Origin: Sphingobacteriales bacterium
GTDB taxonomy: Bacteria; Bacteroidota; Bacteroidia; Chitinophagales; Chitinophagaceae
Assembly (NCBI GenBank): GCA_016235125.1
Contig: JACRLZ010000004.1
Span: 124,001 to 188,000 of the forward strand
Length of the DNA: 64,000 nucleotides
Direction of reading: 5' to 3'
Each line of letters begins with the position of its first letter. Within the stretch, counting starts at the first letter, position 1. Made by a program: the position numbers and the translations under genes. The notes under the pieces are model-generated. The model made no database searches, was not told the origin of the DNA, and saw only the letters and a program-made list of their open reading frames with translations. Shown in pieces: positions 8,568 to 16,978 of this stretch.

Positions 8568-8656
8568 AAGTTGATAAGTATATAAAGTAAATAAGTACCT
8601 GCTCTAAGCTGGTTCTGGCTTTGCCTTATCAACTTTATTTACTTTATATACTTTCA
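8568..8656 (+). repeat. AT-rich inverted repeat between tRNA-Leu and tig
   Basis: The left arm AAGTATATAAAGTAAATAAG (from 8577) is repeated in inverted form at about 8631-8653 with one base inserted. AAGTTGATAAG also recurs at the outer and inner ends. A long cruciform or RNA hairpin is possible. The same words recur in the hairpin downstream of tig (10074-10107), so this is a dispersed repeat rather than a gene-specific terminator. Confidence 0.6.
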
Positions 8657-8666
8657 ACCATAAGAC

Positions 8667-10040
8667 ATGGCTACAGTTACCAAAGAAAACATCGGCCTGC
8701 TGCATGAAAAGCTGACGGTGAAACTGGAAAAGACCGATTATCTTCCTTCGTTTGAAAAAACCTTAAAAGAATACAGCAGGAAAGCAAATATTCCCGGCTT
8801 CAGAAAGGGAATGGTTCCGGCAGGGCTTATTAAAAAGATGTATGGTCCTTCGCTGTTCACTGATGAAGTGTTGAAATCTGTTGACAGAGAACTGGTGAGT
8901 TATATTCAAAATGACAAGCTGGATATTTTCGCCCAGCCAATTCCTGTCGAGTCGGATGTTCGCCAGTTGGATGTAAACAATCCGGCCGATTACACTTTTC
9001 ATTTTGAGATCGGCATGAAGCCCGGATTTCAACTTCCAGATCTTGGTAAGGCTAACACCACCCGGTATGTGGTTGAGGTTACTGACGATATGATTGATAA
9101 AGAGATCACCCGTCTTCAAAACCGGTATGGCAACATGAAGGATGAAGAAGCTGTGGCAACAGAAGACAATGTTTTGAATGTAACTTTTAGTGAAACCGAT
9201 AATACAAGCATTGAAACGGAAGGTGGTATAAAAAAAGATAATTCATTACTTGTGAAATATTTTGCCGAAAAATACCGCAAAGAATGGATGGGGAAAAAGA
9301 AAGAAGATTCCATTACTGCTTCCCTGAAAGATGCTTTTGAAGAAAAAGAAAGAGAATGGATCATCAGTGACCTGGGGTTAAAGGATGATGCCAACGCAGC
9401 AGAAAAATATTTTAAGATACTCATCACCAAAGTTGGTTTGCTGGAAAAAAGAGAATTGAATGAAGAGTTTTTCAACCAGCTTTATCCCGGCCAGGAAGTA
9501 ATAACAGAATCAGATTTCAGGAATAAAATTAAAGATGAGATACAGGCTTACTGGAACGGGCAGGCAAGAAATCAAATCCATGACCAGGTATTTCATCAAC
9601 TGGTTGACCATACCGAAATAAAATTTCCCGAAGGGTTTTTAAAAAAATGGGTGAAAACACAAGGTGATGCAGTAAAATCAGATGAGGACGTGGAGAAAGA
9701 ATTCCCAAAATTCCTCAGCCAGCTGAAATGGACGCTTATCACTGATAAGATCGTCAACGAAAATGCAATACAGGTTTCACCGGATGAGATAAGAAACTTT
9801 GCAAAGCAACAACTCTTCAGCTATATGGGCGGCGCCAACCTGAGTGATGATCAGCCCTGGGTAACAGACTACATTGAAAAAATGATGAAGGACAGAAAGT
9901 ATGTGGAAGATTCATACAACCGCATTCAGACACAAAAAATATTTGACTGGGCCGAAACCAAAGTGAAGCCAACTGATAAAAGCATCAGTGCAGAAGATTT
10001 TACCAAAATGGTAGAGGAGCATCAGCATCATCATCACTAG
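8667..10040 (+). CDS. tig: Trigger factor, ribosome-associated chaperone
   Basis: This protein binds the ribosomal exit tunnel and helps nascent chains fold. It has 457 residues. The N-terminal ribosome-binding domain carries the signature GFRKGMVPAGLIKKMYG (about residues 46-62). A middle FKBP-like region and a long helical C-terminal chaperone region follow. The C-terminus ends HQHHHH, a natural histidine tail that might bind metal. tig lies upstream of the clpP-clpP-clpX cluster, the common tig-clpPX order in bacteria. The 228-bp gap to clpP contains repeats, so co-transcription is uncertain. Confidence 0.96.
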   Translation: MATVTKENIGLLHEKLTVKLEKTDYLPSFEKTLKEYSRKANIPGFRKGMVPAGLIKKMYGPSLFTDEVLKSVDRELVSYIQNDKLDIFAQPIPVESDVRQLDVNNPADYTFHFEIGMKPGFQLPDLGKANTTRYVVEVTDDMIDKEITRLQNRYGNMKDEEAVATEDNVLNVTFSETDNTSIETEGGIKKDNSLLVKYFAEKYRKEWMGKKKEDSITASLKDAFEEKEREWIISDLGLKDDANAAEKYFKILITKVGLLEKRELNEEFFNQLYPGQEVITESDFRNKIKDEIQAYWNGQARNQIHDQVFHQLVDHTEIKFPEGFLKKWVKTQGDAVKSDEDVEKEFPKFLSQLKWTLITDKIVNENAIQVSPDEIRNFAKQQLFSYMGGANLSDDQPWVTDYIEKMMKDRKYVEDSYNRIQTQKIFDWAETKVKPTDKSISAEDFTKMVEEHQHHHH

Positions 10041-10268
10041 ACAAGCTCCTTAGAACGTACTTTACATACTTGGATACTTTATATACTAAAAAGTAAATAA
10101 AGTATCTAAAGTAATTACTGCATCTAACCATACCCCAATTATGCCAATTCGTCCTAATTCGTGTAATTCGTGTCATGCATTTTGCCGTTTTCCCATTTGG
10201 ACGGATATTTGAGGAAATTAGAAGGTTTGAAGTAAACAACCTCAAACCTTAAACTTTAAACTGAACAC
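10041..10268 (+). repeat. Repeat-rich spacer between tig and clpP
   Basis: This spacer has no gene. It holds a 15-bp-arm hairpin GATACTTTATATACT/AGTAAATAAAGTATC (about 10074-10107, one mismatch), a run of near-repeats of AATTCGTG (about 10143-10172), and a hairpin GGTTTGA/TCAAACC (10224-10230 with 10242-10248) in the probable clpP leader. All resemble dispersed intergenic repeats of Bacteroidota. Confidence 0.55.
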
Positions 10269-10961
10269 ATGTCCTTTAATTCCGAATTTGAAAAATACGC
10301 CGTCAAACACCGCGGTATCTCCAGTAATACGCTTCACAATTATGCATCTCACCTTGTGACCGGCATGACGCCAAACATCATAGAAGAACGTTCATTAAAT
10401 GTGGCAGTGATGGATGTGTACAGCCGCCTGATGATGGATCGCATTATTTTTCTTGGCTATCCCATCAATGATGAAATAGCCAATATCGTAACGGCGCAAT
10501 TGCTTTTTCTTGATTCTACTGACCGGTCAAGGGATATTAATATGTACATCAACAGTCCCGGCGGCAGTGTGTACTCAGGCCTCGGTGTGTATGATACCAT
10601 GCAATATGTAAGCCCGGATATCGCTACCATCTGCATAGGAGTAGCCGCCTCCATGGCTTGTGTATTATTAGCCGCAGGCACCAAAGGAAAGAGAGCTGCA
10701 TTAAAGCATGCAAGAGTGATGATGCACCAACCCAGCGGCGCCATTGGCGGACAGGCAAGCGATATTGAAATCACGGTAAATGAAATAAAGAAGATAAAGA
10801 AGGAATTGTATGAAGTGGTAAACATTCACAGCGGCCGTCCTATAGAACAGATCGAAAAAGATTTTGACCGTGACCACTGGATGACAGCCATTGAAGCAAA
10901 AGAATATGGTTTGGTGGATGAAGTTTTAATAACCAATCACAGAAAACAGAAAAAAGATTAA
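10269..10961 (+). CDS. clpP: ATP-dependent Clp protease proteolytic subunit, first copy
   Basis: A serine protease that forms the barrel of ClpXP. It has 230 residues, including an extended N-terminus (about 35 residues) compared with E. coli ClpP. The catalytic triad is intact: Ser128 (GVAASMA), His153 (MMHQPSG) and Asp202 (FDRDHWM). It is followed 17 bp later by a second clpP in the same direction and then clpX. Two different catalytically competent ClpP proteins suggest either a mixed barrel or two barrels. The long N-terminus differs from the second copy. Confidence 0.96.
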   Translation: MSFNSEFEKYAVKHRGISSNTLHNYASHLVTGMTPNIIEERSLNVAVMDVYSRLMMDRIIFLGYPINDEIANIVTAQLLFLDSTDRSRDINMYINSPGGSVYSGLGVYDTMQYVSPDIATICIGVAASMACVLLAAGTKGKRAALKHARVMMHQPSGAIGGQASDIEITVNEIKKIKKELYEVVNIHSGRPIEQIEKDFDRDHWMTAIEAKEYGLVDEVLITNHRKQKKD

Positions 10962-10978
10962 CACCGAAATAAAATTCT

Positions 10979-11605
10979 ATGAATCATAAATATTTTAAAC
11001 CCTGGAAATTCGATGACGAAGAAGAACAAGAAAGAGAAGATAAACGAGATGATCTGATGATGCTGAATAAAAGACTGGAGAGATATTTCTTTGAAAAAAG
11101 AAGTGTGTACCTCTGGGGTGTAGTGGATGATAAATCTGCAAGAGAAACAGTGACAAAGCTTTTGTTGCTCGATGCTGACAAACCGGGTGAAGAAATTAAA
11201 TTCTTTATCAACAGCCCCGGTGGTGTGGTCACCAGCGGCATGGTGATGTACGATACCATGCAGATGATAAAAAGTCCTGTCAGCACAATCTGTATGGGAT
11301 TAGCTGCTTCTATGGGCAGTATTTTATTAAGCGGTGGCGCAAAGGGGAAACGATTTATTTATCCGCATGGCGAGGTAATGATCCATCAGCCATCCATTGG
11401 CGGCCGAATACAGGGTGTAAGTGCCGATCTGGAAATACAGGCCGAACAAACCAAAAGAGTAAAAGAGATTGGAGCCTCCATTCTTGCCAAAAACTGCGGC
11501 AAAACTGTTGACCAGATCATGAAAGACTTTGATCGTGACTATTGGATGGATGCCAAAGAAGCCATTGAATATGGCATTGTAGATAAGCTGATAGACAAAC
11601 TCTAA
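10979..11605 (+). CDS. clpP: ATP-dependent Clp protease proteolytic subunit, second copy
   Basis: A ClpP paralogue of 208 residues with an acidic/charged N-terminus (FDDEEEQEREDKRDD, residues 11-25). The triad is intact: Ser111 (GLAASMG), His136 (MIHQPSI) and Asp187 (FDRDYWM). It lies 17 bp after the first clpP, so the two are very likely co-transcribed. A perfect terminator hairpin (11644-11670) separates it from clpX, which has its own promoter box. The divergence from the first copy shows this is an old paralogue and not a recent duplication. Confidence 0.95.
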   Translation: MNHKYFKPWKFDDEEEQEREDKRDDLMMLNKRLERYFFEKRSVYLWGVVDDKSARETVTKLLLLDADKPGEEIKFFINSPGGVVTSGMVMYDTMQMIKSPVSTICMGLAASMGSILLSGGAKGKRFIYPHGEVMIHQPSIGGRIQGVSADLEIQAEQTKRVKEIGASILAKNCGKTVDQIMKDFDRDYWMDAKEAIEYGIVDKLIDKL

Positions 11606-11643
11606 GCTCTTCAAAACGAAGGCTTTAGTTTACTGATATAAAT

Positions 11644-11670
11644 AAAACCGTTCTTTCCCGGAACGGTTTT
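11644..11670 (+). terminator. Terminator between the clpP pair and clpX
   Basis: AAAACCGTTC pairs perfectly with GAACGGTTTT (10 bp) around TTTCCCG. The A-flank and T-flank make it potentially bidirectional. A promoter box for clpX begins 2 bp after it. Confidence 0.8.
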
Positions 11671-11671
11671 A

Positions 11672-11679
11672 TACTTTTG
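11672..11679 (+). promoter_or_regulatory. clpX promoter -7 box (TACTTTTG)
   Basis: A full TAnnTTTG match, 42 nt before the clpX ATG and directly after the clpP terminator. Confidence 0.6.
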
Positions 11680-11721
11680 TGAGTTACGAATTCGTTTGAA
11701 CCCCGTTATACCTTAAGAAAA

Positions 11722-12963
11722 ATGGCAAAAAATCCTTTACACTGTTCTTTCTGCGGCCGCAGCCGTGATGAGGTTAAAATTCTTATCGCAGGGCAAGAAG
11801 GCCATATCTGTGAAAACTGCGTGGAGCATGCCCGTGAGATCATTGACCAGGAGCTTACTGTCAAAGATGATAAAACCACTTCTTCTTTCAAGCTTACTGT
11901 AAAAAAGCCTGTTGAAATAAAAAAATTTCTGGATGAATATGTGATCGGGCAGGATGAAGCAAAGAAAGTATTGGCCGTTGCCGTTTACAATCATTATAAA
12001 AGATTACAACAAAAGAATACAGATGTTGCCGCCAATGAAGTGGAGATAGAAAAAAGCAACATCATCATGGTAGGTGAAACCGGAACCGGTAAAACCCTGC
12101 TGGCAAAAAGTATTGCAAGGATGCTGAATGTTCCTTTCACCATTGTGGATGCCACTGTTTTCACAGAAGCCGGTTATGTAGGTGAAGATGTGGAAAGTAT
12201 TCTTACCCGTTTGCTGCAGGTTTGTAATTATGATGTGCCCGCAGCCGAAAGAGGAATTGTGTATATAGATGAAATAGATAAGATTGCCCGCAAGGGAGAT
12301 AACCCTTCCATCACCCGTGATGTAAGCGGCGAAGGTGTGCAGCAGGGAATGCTGAAACTGCTGGAAGGAACCGATGTACTCGTTCCACCACAGGGCGGAA
12401 GAAAACACCCGGAGCAAAAACTCATTAAGATCAATACCCAAAATATTCTTTTCGTCTGCGGCGGAGCATTCGATGGCATTGATAAGATCATTGCCCGTCG
12501 GGTGCAGACCAATACGATTGGTTTCAATGTTGACAAAGAAGCCCAGGAAACCATGAAGAAAAACCTGCTTCGCTATGTAAATGCTACCGACCTGAAAGCG
12601 TTTGGATTGATCCCGGAATTACTCGGTCGTTTGCCGGTGGTTACGCATCTTGACCCGCTGGATGCAGTAACCCTAAGAGCCATTCTTACTGAGCCCAGGA
12701 ATGCTTTGGTAAAACAATACAACAAATTGTTTGAACTGGAAGGTATTCAGCTGACCATTGAAGAGGAAGTACTGAACTTCATGGTGGAGAAAGCCATGGA
12801 ATATAAACTGGGTGCAAGAGGCCTCAGAAGCATCTGTGAAGGCATACTCACTGATGCTATGTTTGAATTGCCTTCCTCAAAAGAAACATCATTTACACTC
12901 GACCTTGAATACGCCAAACGGAAATTTGACAAGAGCAAACTGAGTTTATTGAAAGTGGCATAA
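11722..12963 (+). CDS. clpX: ClpX ATPase, unfoldase subunit of ClpXP
   Basis: This AAA+ unfoldase recognises substrates and feeds them to ClpP. It has 413 residues. The N-terminal zinc-binding domain uses Cys8, 11, 30 and 33. Walker A is GETGTGKT (118-125). The pore loop GYVGEDVE and Walker B ([10 protein letters not shown]) follow. The IGF loop that docks on ClpP is present (TNTIGFNV). No truncation was seen. It has its own promoter box and a downstream terminator, so it is transcribed separately from the two clpP genes. Confidence 0.98.
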   Translation: MAKNPLHCSFCGRSRDEVKILIAGQEGHICENCVEHAREIIDQELTVKDDKTTSSFKLTVKKPVEIKKFLDEYVIGQDEAKKVLAVAVYNHYKRLQQKNTDVAANEVEIEKSNIIMVGETGTGKTLLAKSIARMLNVPFTIVDATVFTEAGYVGEDVESILTRLLQVCNYDVPAAERGIVYIDEIDKIARKGDNPSITRDVSGEGVQQGMLKLLEGTDVLVPPQGGRKHPEQKLIKINTQNILFVCGGAFDGIDKIIARRVQTNTIGFNVDKEAQETMKKNLLRYVNATDLKAFGLIPELLGRLPVVTHLDPLDAVTLRAILTEPRNALVKQYNKLFELEGIQLTIEEEVLNFMVEKAMEYKLGARGLRSICEGILTDAMFELPSSKETSFTLDLEYAKRKFDKSKLSLLKVA

Positions 12964-12997
12964 GAAGGTCTGTTGGTCATAAAAGTCAAATAAGCAG

Positions 12998-13023
12998 TGC
13001 CTCGTTTTTTGCGGGGCATTTTT
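12998..13023 (+). terminator. clpX terminator
   Basis: TGCCTCG pairs with CGGGGCA (7 bp, one G-U) around TTTTTTG, followed by TTTTT. Confidence 0.75.
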
Positions 13024-13058
13024 AATTTAGCTTACCTTCAACCTATAATATATTCATC

Positions 13059-13205
13059 ATGCAGGAACTGATAGAAAAATTAAAAACCGAAGCCGGTCTT
13101 ACTGATGAACAAGCCAAACAAGCCATAACAACCATCAAGAATTTTGTGGTTGAAAAATTTCCCATGCTTGAAGGGGCGGTGAATAATGTGTTTGGCGGAG
13201 AATAG
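13059..13205 (+). CDS. Small conserved-looking protein of 48 residues
   Basis: An open frame of 48 codons from ATG 13059 to TAG 13205. It begins MQELIEKLKTEAGLTDEQAK and ends NNVFGGE. The composition is typical of a real protein: a helical segment, then TDEQAKQAI, which recalls small DUF2267/DUF2780-like helical proteins. The function is unknown. It lies between the clpX terminator and a hairpin at 13213-13239 that may act as its terminator. The codon pattern and clean start support coding. Confidence 0.6.
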   Translation: MQELIEKLKTEAGLTDEQAKQAITTIKNFVVEKFPMLEGAVNNVFGGE

Positions 13206-13212
13206 CAATGCT

Positions 13213-13239
13213 GTCATGCTTCGACGGGCTCAGCATGAC
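13213..13239 (+). repeat. Palindromic intergenic repeat (hairpin GTCATGCT/AGCATGAC)
   Basis: An 8-bp perfect stem with an 11-nt loop containing TCGACGGGCTC. The word TTCGACnnnCTCAG is a common dispersed element in Bacteroidota. It sits just after the 48-residue gene. Confidence 0.55.
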
Positions 13240-13245
13240 ATTACG

Positions 13246-13371
13246 TTATTTAATATCCCTGCATTTCTTCCCTCTTGGAAAATTAGCTGCCTCATACGGT
13301 GTCATTGCCCGGTGGCAAGATTGAAACAAGGTAACTGCAACGATCAGTAATAAAATAATTCTGGTTTTCAT
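13246..13371 (-). CDS. Small lipoprotein, 41 residues
   Basis: The frame from ATG 13369-13371 to TAA 13246-13248 encodes 41 residues. A hydrophobic signal (MKTRIILLLIVAVTLFQSC) ends in a lipobox LFQSC. The mature part is short and basic (HRAMTPYEAANFPRGKKC). MTP-EAA-FP-GKKC is a recurring pattern in tiny Bacteroidota lipoproteins. The function is unknown and it probably sits in the outer membrane or periplasm. It is convergent with the 48-residue gene. Confidence 0.6.
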   Translation of the reverse strand: MKTRIILLLIVAVTLFQSCHRAMTPYEAANFPRGKKCRDIK

Positions 13372-13495
13372 AGTTAGCGGATTAAGACGTAAAATTATTT
13401 TACCGCTTCCAGAAAAAGGATAAAGAAATACTACTGAAATGTTCTCTTCTTGTTTGAATTTTCCCTTTATTTAAAAAGAAACTTTACTAAACAAA

Positions 13496-13516
13496 CATCC
13501 CGCCTGCGGCGGGATG
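13496..13516 (-). terminator. Hairpin downstream of nrdJ
   Basis: CATCCCGCC pairs perfectly with GGCGGGATG (9 bp) around three bases, 52 nt after the nrdJ stop. On the minus strand it is followed by TTTGTTTAG, a weak T-tract. It is either a terminator or a dispersed palindrome. Confidence 0.5.
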
Positions 13517-13567
13517 AACTTAATGGGTACACTCTTTATCTGGTTTTTCGTCCAAACAAGGTTGGGC

Positions 13568-16500
13568 TTAACTGCATCCACCCTGGTTACCGCAGTTAAG
13601 ACATTTGTAACAGGTGCCGCTACGCATCATGATATGGCCGCATACATTACAGGCCGGAGCATCACTCTGCATACTCTTGGTGGCGGCGCTTAACGCATCT
13701 AAACTGCTGTCGGCTTTTACCGGTTGCGCTGCCCTTTGATTTTTTGCGGGCTGCGGCGCCGCAGTTCCTGATGCCGGTGTCACTCTTACACTTGATAACT
13801 CCGGGTCGGCGTATTCCAGCGGATTGGAAGGCACTTCATCCCAATCATCGGCACCGGTATTCATTACTTCAGGCTTATCCAGTACATGCACCAGATCAGT
13901 GCGGCCTAAATATTCATAACCCAATACCCGGAAAATAAAATCAACAATGGAAGAGGTGGTCTTAATATTCGGATGCTCCACAAATCCAGACGGATCAAAC
14001 CGGGTAAAAGCAAATTTGTCAACAAACTCTTCCAGCGGTACGCCATATTGCAGACCGATGGAAATAGCAATGGCAAAACAGTTCATCATGCTGCGCATGG
14101 TGGCGCCCTCTTTAGCCATGTCAATAAAGATTTCTCCCAAAGTACCATCACTGTATTCGCCGGTGCGAAGGAAAACAGCTTGCCCATTGATCTTTGCTTT
14201 TTGAGTAAAGCCGCGGCGCTTGGCAGGTAATGCCCTTCTCTCAACAATGCTGGCTAATTTTCTTTTCAGTTTGGTATCAGGTGATGACTGAACTCTTTTT
14301 TGTACTTCCTCTAAAAGTTCTTCAACTGTCAGTTTACCGAGATCAACAATGTTTGATTCAAGCACTTCAGGCTGTCTGTTGTCCGTTGTCTGTTGTCCGG
14401 CTTCAGTTTTCTGACTTCCATCCTGAACGGAGTCGAAGGATGTCTTCTTCTTTTTATCACTTTTGTTGCTCAATGGCTGAGACAATTTGGAACCGTCACG
14501 GTACAATGCACAGGCCTTTAATCCCAGTTCCCAACTCAACAGGTAAGCATCGGCTATTTCTTCCACCATTGCTTCATGAGGAAGATTGATTGTTTTGGAG
14601 ATCGCACCGCTGATAAACGGCTGCGTAGCTCCCATCATGCGGATATGGCCATGGGCATGAATATAGCGTTGGCCTTTTTTACCGCATTTGTTGGCACAGT
14701 CAAAAACGGGCAGGTGTTCTTCTTTCAGGTATGGGGCGTCTTCCAGCATCATTGTTCCGCACACATAATCATTGGCGGCTTCTATTTGTTCGTCAGTAAA
14801 TCCAAGAGCTTCCAGCAGGCTCCACTCCATATCATTGTACTGGTCAGGAGTGAAACCAAGACGCTGCAGGCATTCTTCGCCTAAAGTGTATTTATTAAAT
14901 ACAAATCCGATCTCGAATGCTGTTAATGCAGCAGCATCAAGACGTTTGATCTCATCGGCAATAAATCCTTTTTCACTCAGCGACTGGTGATTTATAAAAG
15001 GTGCTCCTGCAAAAGAAGCAGTACCTGTTGCATATTTAATGATGGATTCAGCTTCTTTTTCGGAATAACCCAGGTTTTTTAAAGCAACCGGAACGGACTG
15101 GTTAATGATCTTGAAATAACCGCCACCACTCAGCTTCTTGAATTTCACCAGTGCAAAATCAGGTTCCACTCCGGTAGTATCACAATCCATCACAAGCCCG
15201 ATGGTTCCCGTTGGTGCTATAACAGTTGCCTGAGCATTTCTGTATCCATATTTTTCTCCCAGTTCTACCGCATCATCCCATGCTTTGCAGGCAGCTTTCA
15301 ATAAATAATCAGGACAATACTGCGCTTTGATGCCCTGTGGTTTCAAGCTCAGGTTTTCATATTCATCCGCATCATAAGCAGCAAGACGGTGATTACGCAT
15401 CACTCTCAGCATATGCTCCCTGTTCTCCTCATATCTTGGAAATGCACCTAACGTTTTTGCCATTTCAGCCGAAGTTCTGTAAGCTGTTCCTGTCATAATA
15501 GCGCTGATGGCGCCGGCTATTGCTCTGGCTTCTTCACTATCGTAGGGAATACCGCTAACCATCAGCATGGTTCCGAGATTAGCATATCCTAATCCCAATG
15601 TTCTGTATTCATAACTGAGTTGTGCTACTTCTTTACTGGGGAACTGTGCCATCAGTACTGATATTTCCAATACAACAGTCCAGAGGCGACAATTATATTC
15701 ATAGCCTTCTACATCAAACACATTTTTTTCTGCATCATAAAACTTCATCAGGTTAGCAGATGCAAGATTGCAGGCTGTATTATCCAGGAACATGTATTCG
15801 CTGCAGGGATTGGAAGCCCTTATCTCGCCACCTTCGGGACAGGTGTGCCACTCGTTGATAGTGGTATTATATTGTGTACCCGGATCGGCGCAGCGCCATG
15901 CAGCATAAGAAACCTGGTTCCATAATTCTCTTGCAGGAATTTTTTTCATCACCCTGCCATCCATTCTTCCTTTCAGTTCCCAATCCTCATCGGCTTTCAA
16001 TCTTTCAAAAAATAAGTTGGGAATGCGAACAGAGTTGTTTGAATTCTGGCCGCTGACTGTTCTGTAAGCCTCGCCTTCATAATCGCTGGGATAACCGGCA
16101 TTGATCAAAGCGCCTACTTTTTTCTCTTCTTCCACTTTCCAATTAATGAACTCAACAATTTCGGGATGGTCAAGATCAAGGCAAACCATTTTGGCTGCAC
16201 GACGGGTAGTACCGCCTGATTTTATTGCTCCCGCAGCCCGGTCGCCAATCTTTAAAAAGCTCATCAAACCAGATGATGTGCCGCCACCACTGAGTTTCTC
16301 ACCTTCGCCACGAAGATTCGAGAAATTAGTTCCTACGCCAGAGCCATATTTGAAAATCCGGGCTTCCCTTACCCACAGGTCCATAATACCGCCTTCATTT
16401 ACCAGGTCATCACTCACACTTAAAATAAAACAGGCATGTGGCTGCGGCCTTTCGTAAGCAGATGTTGATTTTTTCAATTCGGCATCTGCCGCATCAACAT

Positions 16501-16978
16501 AATAATGTCCCTGTGGTTTGCCTTTTATGCCGTAGCTTTCATACAAACCTGTATTGAACCATTGGGGGCTGTTGGGAACACACATCTGGTTCAGAATGGA
16601 ATACACTAATTCCTCGTAGAATATCCGGGCATCCTTTTCTGAAGCGAAATAATGGTAACGTTCGCCCCACACTCTCCAACAATGAGCCAACCGATGAGCC
16701 ACCTGTTTAGCAGATGTTTCCCTGCCCAAACTCCCATCAGGCTGAGGCACGCCGGCCTTACGAAAATATTTCTGGGCTAAAATGTCTGTTGCAATCTGAC
16801 TCCATTGTTTGGGCACTTCTACATTGTTCATTTCGAACACCACTTCGCCATTGGGGTTACGAATAACCGATGTGCGGTAGTCATACTCAAACTGGTCAAA
16901 CACATTCACGTCTGGCCGGGTAAAGCGACGTGAAAACTGCAAACCTCCCTTGACGTTCGCCTTGGTTTTGGCTGCCAT
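13568..16978 (-). CDS. nrdJ: Vitamin B12-dependent (class II) ribonucleoside-diphosphate reductase
   Basis: This enzyme reduces ribonucleotides to deoxyribonucleotides with an adenosylcobalamin radical and needs no oxygen. It has 1136 residues from ATG 16976-16978; the longer upstream frame lacks support. SPQWFNTGL (about residue 130) and the active-site region NPCSEYMFLDNTACNLASANL (about 388-408) identify it. A TSCPD-like domain and a C-terminal zinc-ribbon (CNVCG...CYKCLNCGNQGGC) end the protein. A linker at about residues 845-870 is coded by intergenic-type repeats (TCCTTCGACTCCGTTCAGGATG family) and is rich in Gln/Thr/Asp. A consensus DnaA box lies 95 bp upstream. No B12 riboswitch was recognised. 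Confidence 0.95.
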   Translation of the reverse strand: MAAKTKANVKGGLQFSRRFTRPDVNVFDQFEYDYRTSVIRNPNGEVVFEMNNVEVPKQWSQIATDILAQKYFRKAGVPQPDGSLGRETSAKQVAHRLAHCWRVWGERYHYFASEKDARIFYEELVYSILNQMCVPNSPQWFNTGLYESYGIKGKPQGHYYVDAADAELKKSTSAYERPQPHACFILSVSDDLVNEGGIMDLWVREARIFKYGSGVGTNFSNLRGEGEKLSGGGTSSGLMSFLKIGDRAAGAIKSGGTTRRAAKMVCLDLDHPEIVEFINWKVEEEKKVGALINAGYPSDYEGEAYRTVSGQNSNNSVRIPNLFFERLKADEDWELKGRMDGRVMKKIPARELWNQVSYAAWRCADPGTQYNTTINEWHTCPEGGEIRASNPCSEYMFLDNTACNLASANLMKFYDAEKNVFDVEGYEYNCRLWTVVLEISVLMAQFPSKEVAQLSYEYRTLGLGYANLGTMLMVSGIPYDSEEARAIAGAISAIMTGTAYRTSAEMAKTLGAFPRYEENREHMLRVMRNHRLAAYDADEYENLSLKPQGIKAQYCPDYLLKAACKAWDDAVELGEKYGYRNAQATVIAPTGTIGLVMDCDTTGVEPDFALVKFKKLSGGGYFKIINQSVPVALKNLGYSEKEAESIIKYATGTASFAGAPFINHQSLSEKGFIADEIKRLDAAALTAFEIGFVFNKYTLGEECLQRLGFTPDQYNDMEWSLLEALGFTDEQIEAANDYVCGTMMLEDAPYLKEEHLPVFDCANKCGKKGQRYIHAHGHIRMMGATQPFISGAISKTINLPHEAMVEEIADAYLLSWELGLKACALYRDGSKLSQPLSNKSDKKKKTSFDSVQDGSQKTEAGQQTTDNRQPEVLESNIVDLGKLTVEELLEEVQKRVQSSPDTKLKRKLASIVERRALPAKRRGFTQKAKINGQAVFLRTGEYSDGTLGEIFIDMAKEGATMRSMMNCFAIAISIGLQYGVPLEEFVDKFAFTRFDPSGFVEHPNIKTTSSIVDFIFRVLGYEYLGRTDLVHVLDKPEVMNTGADDWDEVPSNPLEYADPELSSVRVTPASGTAAPQPAKNQRAAQPVKADSSLDALSAATKSMQSDAPACNVCGHIMMRSGTCYKCLNCGNQGGCS
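14378..14442 (-). repeat. Intergenic-type repeats inside the nrdJ coding region
   Basis: 14378-14400 is a tandem TGTTGTC(C/T) pattern, and 14419-14442 is the inverted repeat CATCCT...AGGATG with core GAACGGAGTCGA. Both are of types normally seen between genes. They are in frame and form a linker between the catalytic body and the C-terminal zinc domain. Confidence 0.6.
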
